Shown in pieces: positions 26,160 to 36,953 of a DNA stretch of 64,000 nt. The translations under genes were made by a program, and so were the position numbers. Positions within the stretch are counted from its first letter, which is position 1. Every line of letters begins with the position of its first letter. Under the pieces are notes generated by a model. It was not told where the DNA came from. It did no database searches and saw nothing but the letters and a program-made list of their open reading frames with translations. The stretch comes from Cenococcum geophilum 1.58 (Eukaryota; Ascomycota; Dothideomycetes; Gloniales; Gloniaceae): contig KV748288.1 in assembly GCA_001692895.1 (NCBI GenBank), forward strand, positions 1 through 64,000. The letters run 5' to 3'.

Positions 26160-27040
26160 AGTTTTTTTTAACCCTATGTAGAAACAGATACCTTATATAC
26201 CTATTTAAACACCTAATAAGGCTAATTTTTACGAAAACAACGATAATGCAAAAGGCGATATATAAGAGGATACGGTTTAGGGAGGTGTATAAAAAATATA
26301 CCTTAATTACTTTAGGGACTTAAAAGACTATAGCGAAGCTAAGATAGGCTTACCTAAGCTAATAAAGGACTATAGCAAGGCTAAGATAAACTCGCCTTAA
26401 CTAGTAGATATAGTTGCGGTTTCTAAATACGTTTTGCTAGTAACTTAAGGTATATTTATAAGACCCCTATATTTATTTAATAATACTAATAAGTAAGCAG
26501 GGAATAGCTTAGCTAATCTTATAACGTTTCTTAGAGTTATATCTCCCCTATTTAAAGTATTAACGATTTCCAATGCCATGATTTTGTATAAACAACTAAA
26601 GTATCTCATCTTATGGTTGCCTTCTTACTATATAATAAAGAACTAAAAACGTCTCTAAAGCCCTAGTTATAAATCATTTATATCTATATTCGGCCCTATT
26701 ATAGTAGTATACTAATATCCTACCTAGGTTTTAGCCGTAGATATACCACCAAACAGACTTGCATTATACTATACTAAAAATCCCTATCTCTTTCGCTGTT
26801 ATACTAAGATATATAAACTACTTAAAGATATTATAATAGAGATAGCTAAGAGGAGTAAACCGTATAAGCAAGGAGATTAACTAGGAAAGGCATTAGAGGA
26901 TTTATTAAAAGAGATATTAAGGAGAAGGGTATATAAGAGAAAGGTAGATCCCACCATAGATAAAGATCCTAAGAGGTCTAAGGTATAAGAAATTTCTTAT
27001 AAGGAAGATTTTTGCAATTATATTCTTATCTTTTAGCATT
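26160..27040 (+). pseudogene. Unrecognised decayed coding-like stretch, plus strand
   Basis: One plus-strand frame keeps protein-like composition over some 290 codons with relatively few stops. It includes a tandem-like pair of segments near 26320-26400 (DYSEAKIGLPKLIKDYSKAK), a hydrophobic middle, and a lysine/arginine-rich C-terminal part at about 26740-27000 (LGKALEDLLKEILRRRVYKR and DKDPKRSKV). Most stops are of the RIP type. No family is recognised. It may be another cargo-type gene next to the DUF3435 gene, or part of a transposon I cannot name. Confidence 0.35.
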
Positions 27041-27753
27041 AAAAATTAAGGCGTTAATTAGGATTTTCTTAGCCTGGTGTTTTATTTCTATCTAGTTACT
27101 TCTATATTAAGAATATCTTGTTATTATTTACGTGTATAGGTAAGTTTTTGCATATTAGATTAAAGTTAAGAGACTCGCTTATAGTAAGCTTAAGTTCTCC
27201 ACTTTGTATACTTAGCAGCGGTAAGTCAGCTAGCCCGTAACTCGTTTAGTCCTTTATAAAGAAAAGACTTCCGTCTCCGTCTAATAGTATAGAGATTAGA
27301 CCAGTAGCGTCTATAGACCTTAATTGCACCTATTTTAGGTTAGCGTAAGCATAATAGGACTTTTCTCGCAGTGTGCTGCTCGCGGCAAGACTTATAGCGA
27401 CTTTTCGCGGCTACTATTTTTTATCATAGCCATTTTCAAAAGGTTGCTAAATATAAGGACATGAAATATTGCGGGTATTAACATTATTTTTAAAATTAGC
27501 AAGCCGTTCTTCGCCCTTTCGTTAAGATAATCCTACTACAGTCGCTAGCGAAATCCGCTTCCGCCCTAAGCGCTCGCAGAATTATTATACCACTTCTCGC
27601 TAAGGCGCTTTAGTCCTAATATAGCTAGATCTAAGAAATACCCTATAGCGTTAAGCAGCCACACTGCTTAAATAATACAATACGCTCATTAAGCGCTTAA
27701 TATACTATATTTACGCCGCCCCGTAAGGTGTGAAGACGGGGCGTAATAATAAA
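27041..27753. other. Unassigned noncoding spacer with hairpin
   Basis: No coding signal is seen. GC-richer patches at about 27360-27420 and 27530-27600 stand out against the TA-rich background. A perfect 8-bp-stem hairpin (CGCCCCGT and ACGGGGCG) lies at 27717-27743, ten bases outside the left inverted repeat. Confidence 0.45.
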
Positions 27754-27824
27754 GGTATAGCTAGAGCGGGTCGGCCGCCCTTTCTACTAGCCCTAGAGAT
27801 ACGCCACGTATCCTAAACTAAGAT
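27754..27824 (+). repeat. Left copy of 71-bp inverted repeat flanking the Clr5-TPR unit
   Basis: It begins GGTATAGCTAGAGCGGGTCG and pairs with the reverse complement of 55386-55456. By my count 62 of 71 positions agree, and eight of the nine differences are transitions as RIP would cause. It faces inward toward the Clr5-TPR gene. It could be a terminal inverted repeat of a DNA transposon that carried the gene, or simply two copies of a dispersed repeat. Confidence 0.8.
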
Positions 27825-28038
27825 TAGTAACTTATAGTCTATAATATAATAGGTTAAGTACCTAGTATATCCTCTTATATATAGCCGCTGTAGCCTATAA
27901 TATATAGATTCTATATTATATATATATATAGCGCAAGGTTTTAGAAAGGGAAAAGATAGAAAATAGAGATTAGTATACTATCTAAAATAAAATATTATCT
28001 ATTATAACCTTTATCTAGATAGACTTTATAGTTACTAA
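27825..28038. other. Inner left flank of the Clr5-TPR unit
   Basis: TA-rich DNA between the left inverted repeat and element D. It ends in the left TSD of D (ACTAA, 28034-28038) and was contiguous with 36212 onward before D inserted. It contains TATATA runs and no coding signal, so it is probably downstream of the TPR gene. Confidence 0.5.
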
Positions 28039-28261
28039 TGTTAGCGACTTAGTCAATCGAGGCACGAGCACGGCAAGAGGGACGCGCAAGCCTGTATAAT
28101 TAGTAGCCTATAAATAAGGATCCAAAGCTAGAGAAAGGAAAGGAGAAGAAGGGCAACGCCGTTAGAAGTTTTATACAATCCTTAAGTCACGTAAGCTCAC
28201 GTGACCCTGCGTCTACTATAACGTCTACTATAATCCACCGTTTTCCACTAGCGCCGTAACA
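28039..28261 (-). repeat. 3' LTR of element D (223 bp)
   Basis: On the minus strand it runs from TGTTACGGCGC to GTCGCTAACA. It matches the LTR at 9269-9491 closely and the 5' LTR at 35985-36206 with mainly transition differences. Confidence 0.92.
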
Positions 28262-30234
28262 TTACCTCCCCCTTTAAAAAAGCCTGCCCTTAGGCTTTGT
28301 ATATCTGTATTATGTCTATAAGGTGTTCTTATCTATATACTTAACAGGTAGCTTATTATCTTTACTATACTAGCACTCTATCTACTTATTTAGATACTTT
28401 AGGGGTCTTAGCTTATTAGGGTATTAGTTATAAAACTTTTTAAGCTTTTAGGGGCAACCTATAAAGTTCCAGGTAGGGTACTAGGTTAGGTTTAGATTGT
28501 AACCTTTCTATTAGATATAGTATTTTAGCGTTCCTTATACTAGTTTATAGGCTAGTATTTTATTAACTTCCTATTTATTATCGCCATTAACTTAAATCGG
28601 TAGTAGAGGCTTATTCTTTTATCTAGGTAGTAGGTTATTTATAGCTTTCTATAGCTTATCTAGTAAGAAAATAGGGTAGACTTTAATTAAGTCTAGGAGT
28701 TTAACCTTATATAAGTTACCTTCTTTATTAAGGATCTTATATAGTTCTGCTATTTTATAGTTTAGCTTATAGCTAGGCCGTTCTATCTTTTAGTTCTTTA
28801 TTATAACCCAGACCTTATTACCTACGGTAAAGTTAGGCTCGCGCTTATACTTATTTGCCTAATATTCTATTAATTTTTAGGCCTTTTTTAGGTTCTTATA
28901 GGCTACTACCTATACTTCTTCTAAGCGTCTAGCATACTGCTATGCTTCCTTATGAGATAGTTTTTCGTATATAGTTTGTGGTCCTTTTAGTCTCTCCCAG
29001 TTAAAGCTTATATAGAGTAAGTATCCTATTTCTAGCTAAATAGGTGCAAACCCTATAGAGTTATAGGGTAGGGTTGCCTGGGCGTAGTCTATTATAGGTA
29101 GTAGTTTGCCCTAGTTATCCTAAAAGTAGTTAATAAAGGGCCGGAGTCTCTAGTCTAAGTATTAATTTATAATCTCCGTTTAACCGTTTATCTAAAAGTA
29201 GTATACTATAAAGAGCTTTAGCCTAATACCTAGGATTTAGGTAAACTTATTCTAGAAGGCTAATATAAACTACGGCCTATAGTTGGATATAATAGTATTT
29301 AGTAGTCTATAAATTCGGTAAATGTAGTAAATATATAGTTAGGCCGCCTCTTTAGCATTAATATTCTTATAACAGGGAATTAAAAATGGGCGCTTGCTAA
29401 AGCAATTAACTAGAATTATAACTATATTATATCCATTACGGTCTATAAGTAACTTATAAAAGTCTATAAAGATATACTGCTAGGGGCGTTCTAGTATTAG
29501 AAGTGGCTTTAATAGCCCTAGGGGTTTATCTTGTTAAATTATAAACCTACGGTAGTTATCGTAGTTCTATATATAGCGGTTAATATCTATAACTATTCCG
29601 GGCTAGTAGTAGCGGTTGCTAATAATTCTATAGGTTTTATTTTTTTTAGGGTAGGCTATAGAGACCTAGGTATATACTTCGGCAATAAGCTAACTCCGTA
29701 GGTTCTGTTCCTTTACTACTACTAACCGTTCTTAATACTTAAGTAATCCATTTTTAAGGGACCATAGGCTAGTAACGTTCTTTGCCTTTTTACAGTACTT
29801 CTATAGGGAAGAGGCTGTACGGTTTACCTACAGTAATTTATTAATAAAGTTAAATCCTAAGGGGTTAATAGAATATATCTTAGCACCTAAAAAGTCTGTA
29901 CTTAGTTCTGCCTATATTTAGGGGTTAAGGTGCTCTAGTTATAGTAGTATTTAGGTCTATAATGAGATCTTTATAGCTACCTAGTTACCTAGGTTTTATT
30001 TACGCCTTATAAGAGTATTTGCACGGTTTATAGCGCCTAGTCTATATATAAGTAAGAAGTTAAACTAAGATAGGATATCCGCCTAGTGTGCTTACTGGGC
30101 TATAAGGGCCTTAGTTATTATAAAGTATTCTAGGGCCTTATAATCCGAAACTACCTTAATAGGCTTAGGGGTTCCCTTTAGCTGTGCACGCTAGTGCTAA
30201 AAGCTAGAGATAATAGCCAGCATTTCTTTGTTAT

Positions 30235-30465
30235 TGTCTGTACGAGTAGAGGTTATAAATATTGCATTAGATGGATGGCGTAGAGCGTATGCGGTAGGGG
30301 CTGTATGCGTAGCGTAGGTTACCTAACTACCTACGGCCCGATAGATAGCCCGACCTTTACTACCCCTTTCTTTCTCTTTTAATAGATAACGAAGAAGACA
30401 CAAATAAATTAAAGAACCTGTTACCTTATATTGCAATTATAGTACCTCCCTAGGTGATACCGACA
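30235..30465 (+). repeat. Left LTR of the nested element (231 bp)
   Basis: It runs from TGTCTGTACGAG to GTGATACCGACA and is preceded by TSD GTTAT (30230-30234). Confidence 0.9.
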
Positions 30466-30509
30466 CTGATTAGTTGATATTATAGATCAGCTAGGTGTTA
30501 TTACGAAGA

Positions 30510-30801
30510 GAAATAATACGCGATCGCTCCTACCAAGGCCCGTTAATTACGTAGTGTTTACTAAAAAGAACCCTTCCTATATAGGCCCTGGGAACTTAAA
30601 GAACCGACTCCTATTAAGGCTTTATTTGGTTCGCGTCCATTACGCAAAATAACTACTTAAGAGATAATATGTGATCGCTCCTACTAAGGCCCGTTAATTA
30701 CGTTGTGTTTACTAAGGAGAACCCTTCCTACTAAGGCCCTGGGAACTTAAAGAACTAGCTCCTACTAAGGCTTTATCCGGTTCGCGTCCATTACGCAAAT
30801 T
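30510..30801 (+). repeat. 151-bp tandem duplication in the nested element's leader
   Basis: Two copies with a 151-bp offset (about 30510-30650 and 30661-30801) share GATCGCTCCTA, CCCTGGGAACTTAAAGAAC and TTCGCGTCCATTACGCAAA. Differences are nearly all transitions. The duplication lies between the LTR and the gag-like stretch, in the expected leader/packaging region. Confidence 0.88.
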
Positions 30802-32244
30802 AATACCTAGTACAACCTCTTTACTAAGCTAGTATACCCTAGTAGCGTCAGCAGCACCTACCTACTTATAATCCTAACACCGTCTACTACCTTTGTTGCA
30901 GATCCGCCACGTTAAAAATTACGTTAATAACACGCCCTAAACGCTAGTATATCCCCTTCCCTCCTACGGCCTTTATAAGCCATAAACACCATAATCTACG
31001 CTAGTTATTATATTAATTAAACGTCTAAACTAGGCTAATGGAATAACCCTAACCAATAAGACTACTGCGGAAGATATTACTAACTATATTAATTTTAAAA
31101 TTAATAAGTATACTAGCTATAATTTTAAAGATAAAAGCTTATAGGATTTATACCAAGAGGACTTTAATAATTTTAAGGTATAAACATTTAAGGACGCTAA
31201 TAGGTTTATAATTAAAAGACTTAAATAGCTGCTCTAACGTAATAGAGTATAGGTTTTTAATAAAAAGAGTAAGTTAGTACTATAAGCACTATATAATATC
31301 GCTTATAAGGATAACCGTATAAAATAGTTAGATAAAGAAATTAAACTATTTATTAACAACAAAGGACCCTTTAATTTATATGCTATAAACTACCGCCTTA
31401 AATCACGTTTATTAACTCCCTTAATGTCGTCTACTGCTCTAGCTTTAGCTGTCTTAAATAACCTTCCTATGGCCGAGCTTCCCTTACCTATAAACGTCAC
31501 AGCTCCGCCTATACAAGCTCTGCCTACACAAGCCTTATCCGCGTAAGCTCCGCTAGTTTTACCCTCTTCCTTAACCAAAGCTAAGGATCTATGGCAGCTA
31601 AGCTTATATAAACCTCCGCCTATACAAGCCCCGTCTACGCAAGCTCTGTCCGCGCAAGCTTTGCCTACGCAAGCCCCGTCTATATAAGCTCCGTCTACGT
31701 AAGCTCTACCTATAAACATTACGGCTCCGTCTATAAACGTCACAGTTCCCTTAACAAACGTCACAGCTCCCTCTACGAATACCCCTATAATACCTTAACC
31801 ACCTATTATATCTATACCCTAGCAAGCTGCACTAACTGCTACTTAATAGTAGCACTACCCTTAAACACCTATTATACTTATACCCTAGCAACCTACCTAG
31901 TAATAGTATAATTTTCAGCAGCCTACCTAGCAGTAGTAGTACGACCCTTAGTAACCTGGCCGACAACAGCAACTAAACCCAGGAGGAGAAACAACCTTAT
32001 ATAATACTTGGTTATTAGCCCTTCCACCTATTTTCCCCTATAGACACCCCGGTAACACCTTATACGCGCCTACCTATTTCCACCGCAATATCCGCAATAT
32101 CCGTAATGATATCCGCAACGTCTGTAATATCCGTAATATTCGCAATACCCAAAACATCCGCAATTACTGCCCTAAGCACCTGTTAACCTATATACTTCTC
32201 CTTTATACTTTCTTACCTTCTTTCCTTTTTATAAATGTTGCCAG

Positions 32245-32475
32245 TATCTATACAAGTAGAGGTTATAAATATTGCATTAGATGGATGGCGTAGAGCGTAT
32301 ACGGTAGGGGCTGTATGCGTAGCGTAGGTCACCTGACTACCTACGGCCCGACAGATAGCCCGACCTTTACTACCCCTTTCTTTCTCTTTTAGTAGATAAC
32401 GAAGAAGACACGAATGAATTAAAGAACCTGTTACCTCATATTGCAATTACAGTACCCCCCTGGGTGATACCGACA
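32245..32475 (+). repeat. Right LTR of the nested element (231 bp)
   Basis: It runs from TATCTATACAAG to GTGATACCGACA and is followed by TSD GTTAT (32476-32480). The length is identical to that of the left LTR. Confidence 0.9.
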
Positions 32476-35400
32476 GTTATAGATATAGTAGTTTAGCTTA
32501 GTATCTATTATAGTCTTTAAATAGTATATAATAGGGTGCTATTCTCCGTCTAGTTGCTTCTGGGAGAAAATACTAGCTATTACGCTATTTAAGGCATCCG
32601 TTTTTAGCATTAAGGGCTATTTTAGGTTAAAGTAGGTAAGTAAGAGAGCTAATACTAGCCGTTTTTTAAGTTTATTAAAGGCCTATATATATATGGCGTT
32701 AAAGTAAAATAGCTGGTCTTTCTTAGTAAGGCGGTTAAGAGGCCAGGTAATCCTGCTATAGTTCTTAATAAAGCGTTAGTAGAAGTTATAGAAACCTAAA
32801 AATAATTATACCCCCTTTACGGTCCGTAGGGGTATCTACTAGTTAATTACGGCCGTTTTCTTTAGGTTAGCCTTAATTCTATTTATACTAATAATAAAAC
32901 CTAGGTACTTTATACGCTTAACACTAAATTCTAATTTCCTAATATTGGCCTAGAGGCCGGCCTTACGGAGCCGTTATAGGACTTTATAGATATACTCCTT
33001 ATATTCTAACTTATTTTTAAAGTAGATTATAATATTATCTAGGTAGGCCGTATAGAAGTTATTAAGGTAGTTAAAGAGTATATTATTTATATATCGCTAG
33101 TACATAGCTAGTCCGTTAGTTAGTCTAAAAGGAAGTACTTTATATTTATATATTCCGTAATAGGTCTAAAATATAGTAAGATCTTCTAATTTAGGGTTTA
33201 TCCTAATCCGGTAGAAGGCCTAGCGGATATCTAGCTTTATAAAGATCTTAGCTCTACTTATTTGGGCTAAAGTTTTATTAAGTAGGGGTAGCGGGTAGCG
33301 GTCCTTGCGGGTTATATTATTTAGCTTATAGTAGTTAATATAAAAGCGAAGTCCTCTATTTAGTTTTTTAATAAAGAGAATAGGTAAGTTAAAAGGGGCT
33401 TAGTTAGGCTTAATAAAGCCCTTACCTAGGTTATTAATAAGGTACTACTTTATAGCCTATAATTTGGCAGTAGACTGCTAATAAAGGGGGCTATAGCTAA
33501 GGGTGTTTTCCTTATCTAGCTTAATCTTAATCTTATAGTTATATGGTTAGTAAGGCGGAAGTATATTAGACGCTACCTTAGAGAATACGTCCTTAAATTT
33601 CCGGTGTTAATAGGGTAGTTTTTAATCTGCTAGTTCCTTATTTATAAGCTCGCTTTTTTATCCGCTAAGCTTGCTTTCCTTTTCCTTAATTATTTAATTA
33701 ATTTTATATAAGCTAGTTATAAAGGTAATGGTATTAGGCTAAACTAAGTTCTAATAGAACCCTATAGCGCCAATATAGCAAATATTAACTAGTGGGAGGT
33801 CTGTAGGTTTCTTTACTAATATTTATTAGGCCGTATTTTGCGGTATAGGGTTTATAGTCTTCCTTAGCTTACGTTTTATTTTCTATAAGTTATCCTTCTA
33901 GTTAATTAGTTTAGTATAGCGTCCGATATTTTTAGCTTTTCTTTATAGCTATATAGGGCCTATATTCTCTATAGGGGGCTTAGCTAGGTTATTACTAACT
34001 TTCTATACCTCTAGTGCGGGTGACGTAATATAGGTAGTTTGTGGGTGGTGTAGTATATAAATCTATTATAGATTAAGCTATATATCCTTCTTAAAGGCCT
34101 AGTCCCTGCGTATAGTATTAGCCTAGTAAATAGTATTAATCTAGGGCTGTATAAGGTTTTCTATTATAATGCTAATTTCTTTTATAAAAGAAGGGGTTAG
34201 GGGTAGGGTTTTAGGCTAGATAAGCCGTCTATTCTATACATTAAGCTATAAGCCTAGATAGGCTAGCTATTTTCTTTTTAAAATTATATTATAGCTTCCT
34301 AGGTCCGTAATAAGAAAGGGGATATTATACTATCTTTATCCGTTAACACGGAGGTAAATACGTAAGATAGCCGTAATAGGTAGTCCTATCCGTCTATTAT
34401 ACCCGCGGATAGGGATTAGTTTAGGTAGTTCTTTAAGGGGTATATTTAAAAAATTAGCTAGCTTTACAGTATACTAGGTATCTATTAAGGTAAAGGTATT
34501 TACTCTAGAGTTAGCTAAAGCAGAGGTTAAAACTTAATATTTATTATAGAATAAAGTATAAGGGATAGTATAGCTTCTTTTACTAACTAGCTGACCTAAA
34601 TTAATATATAATATATTAATCCCTTTTAACCCTAGAGAGGAGTCTTTCTTTAGGGTTCCTCTTTTTCTAACTTTATGCTATCCTCCTAGATTAATAAAAC
34701 CTCGCCCGCTTTTGCGTTTATTAGGCAATTCTTTATAATATAGCCCTTCTAGCCGTAAGAGAAGTAAGCTCCCTAATTACTAAGGGCCTATATATAGGGG
34801 TTGCTATATATAGGCCGAGCATTCGCTGGACCTATAGTAGGACTAGCTATATAGCTAGCTGCTAAATTAGCGGTGGGCTGTACGGTCGGTGCTATAGGGG
34901 CTGCGGATCTTACTAGGGCGCTACGGCCCGTTTTTATAGTACTTATATTCTAGTTGGTAGAGCTTCTAGTCTTATACCGCTTGGCTTATACCTTAATTTA
35001 ATAGAGGCTCTAGTTAATAGCTAGGCATTAATCCGTAAGTTCCTTTAGCGTCTATACGGTAGTATAAACTGGTAGTATAGCGCGCTATAGGTCTAGGGTA
35101 AGCTTATTAAAGAGGTCTGGCATTAAATCTTTCTAGGGAATTTAAGCCTATCCGGCTAGGTGTAGAAAGCGGGTCTAGAAGACCGAGAAGGTCTCTATCG
35201 TTTTTATATTTAGGCTTTTATAATTAAGCTAGGCGTTTTATACTTTAAAGGGGTCCTTATAAATAGAAGATAGGTAGTTAATTATCTCTTCTTTTAAGAG
35301 GAAGGGGTTTACTAAGTCCTAGGCGTATTACGGACGTAGGTATATCTATACGTTACTACTAATGCGGCTAAAGACGTATACTATTTTAGCTTAGGTATTA

Positions 35401-35984
35401 GGAAAGTAGTCCGTATTAACTTTAAGCTTATCCTATAATTAAAGCTTTTAGTTATTAAATATAGGGTTAGTTCTATCTGTAAGCAATAGGGGGTCTATAA
35501 CCTTCGCGGACTACAATAATGCTAATACTATATATTAGGCTAGGGCGTTAAGGACTATAGTAAGTCTATAGGTATTTAATAACTCCTCACTAGGTATAGA
35601 GGTGTCTTTAGTTTTAAGCAGTTCTTAAAGCCGTTTAATTTTAGTATTAGCTACTATAAGCTTTTCCTAGGGGGTCGGGACGGCGACTGTTTTACTATTG
35701 GAGGTATTTATAGGTCCTACAGCGGCTTTACCAGCTGCTGTATTTCTTAGCATGGTAGTAAAGGTATTAGGTAATTTCCGGTTGTTTATTTATTTTCTAG
35801 GGGTTTTAGTCCATACGTGTCCTATTTTTAGGTTTCGCGTTCTATTCGTATTCTTTTAGTTTTATCCTATTCTTATAGTTCTAGTAGTATCCTTATTCTA
35901 TTCTATGTCCTTATTCTATTTATAGTCCGTAAATATTTTTAAGTTCCTTCTTAGGAAGAAAGAGTAGTAATAAGCTTTAGATAA

Positions 35985-36206
35985 TATTAGCGACTTAATT
36001 AATTGAGGTACGAGCCGGCAATAGGGACGCGTAAGCCTATATAATTAGTAGCCTATAAACGAGAATCCAAAGCTAGAGAAAGGAAAGGAGAAGAAGGGCA
36101 ACGCCGCTAGAAGTTTTATACAATCTTTAAGTTACGTAAGCTCACGTGACCCTACGTCTACCATAACGTCTACTATAATCCACTGTTTTCTACTAGCGCC
36201 GTAATA
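35985..36206 (-). repeat. 5' LTR of element D (222 bp)
   Basis: On the minus strand it starts TATTACGGCGC (RIP form of TGTTACGG) and ends GTCGCTAATA, followed by the TTATCTAAAGC leader also seen in element A. The right-hand TSD ACTAA follows at 36207-36211. Confidence 0.92.
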
Positions 36207-36534
36207 ACTAAAGTTCTATTTCCTTAACTATAAATATATAATGGCTAAAGTATACTATAGTAGTAGGATATTATGCGCTAAGAACCCTAGTATATCTATT
36301 ACATGCCCGCTAATATAACTTAGATATAGTAGAATACTTTTACTATTAATAAAAGAGAAAAGCTAGGTGGTATATACTAGTAAGCATATATAGGTACTTT
36401 AGCTTAAGTACCTTCTCTAATCCTTCTAGATCTTACTAGTACATCGCTTTTACCTCTTTATACTTCCCCTAACTTAATAGCTATAACCTAAGGTTGCTAA
36501 CGCTAGCGAGCGTATATAGGTACTCTAGCCTAAG
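36207..36534 (-). pseudogene. TPR array piece 3 and probable C-terminal end
   Basis: About one and a third TPR units (about 36529-36370) precede a non-repeat tail down to element D's TSD. The right edge, CTAAG (36530-36534), is the left TSD of element E. The tail's stop codon cannot be fixed because of RIP damage; the reading may end before 36207 or run on into 28033. Confidence 0.75.
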
Positions 36535-36953
36535 TGTTACGGACGCTTTAAGTACAATGTTATAACTACTTAGAGAAGAGTTGGAAGAAGCTAGTTGGTT
36601 AATATAAGTACGGTCTAAAATAGAGCCGGTGGAACCATATAATAAGGAATAGTAAGTAAGTTATATAACACTATACGTAGAGTACGCGGTATATAAATGG
36701 GACGTATATACAATATATATAACACGTACCTTACGTATAAAAAGGATTTCATAGGAGTACGGCTATATATTTAAGGACCCTTAGTCCCTACCTAGATAGT
36801 TTCTTCCTTATAGTAATTCTTAGAATACAATTAGAGTTAATTTATTAGGCAACTACTCTACTAGTTATTATTACGTTGTTAACTTTCTACATTACCTATA
36901 TACCTAGCCCATTAACGAGTTTACCGTAGTTCTTGCTATAAGGCTCTATTATA
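36535..36953 (+). repeat. 5' LTR of element E (419 bp)
   Basis: It starts TGTTACGGACGC and ends GGCTCTATTATA. Left TSD CTAAG is at 36530-36534. Confidence 0.92.

Larger units (their letters stand above)
30235..32475 (+). mobile_element. Nested gag-only (non-autonomous) LTR element in element D
   Basis: A 2241-bp element has inserted into the RNase H region of D. The TSD GTTAT is present on both sides (30230-30234 and 32476-32480), and the host element resumes exactly after it. The LTRs are 231 bp each. The internal region is only 1779 bp: a leader with a 151-bp tandem duplication, then a gag-like stretch (about 31030-32240) with a P/Q-rich middle and an R/N-rich low-complexity tail. No protease, RT or integrase is visible, so it would have depended on another element. 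The LTRs differ at about 14 positions, all transitions. It is broken with several breaks, but is younger than D. Orientation is taken from the gag-like frame. Confidence 0.85.
28039..36206 (-). mobile_element. Ty3/Gypsy chromovirus-like fossil, element D (copy 2 of family A/D)
   Basis: This is a broken element with many breaks but with both LTRs and a 5-bp TSD, ACTAA (28034-28038 and 36207-36211). On the minus strand: 5' LTR (35985-36206), gag-like region (about 35790-34700) with a zinc-knuckle area near 34740-34790, protease (about 34620-34240), reverse transcriptase (about 33600-32880, motif area near 33012-33045), RNase H (from about 32640 down to 29990, split by the nested element at 30235-32475), integrase (about 29880-29100), chromodomain-like tail (about 28570-28450), polypurine tract (28262-28280) and 3' LTR (28039-28261). 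It inserted near the downstream end of the Clr5-TPR gene. The family is the same as element A. Confidence 0.93.

Noticed and set aside
31390-31764. 124-codon minus-strand open frame with repeated GACV/GACI-like motifs
   Set aside because: It is the antisense of the P/Q-rich low-complexity part of the nested element's gag-like stretch; the repetition explains the lack of stops.
32213-32446. 77-codon minus-strand open frame
   Set aside because: It lies almost entirely in the right LTR of the nested element and has no protein-like features.
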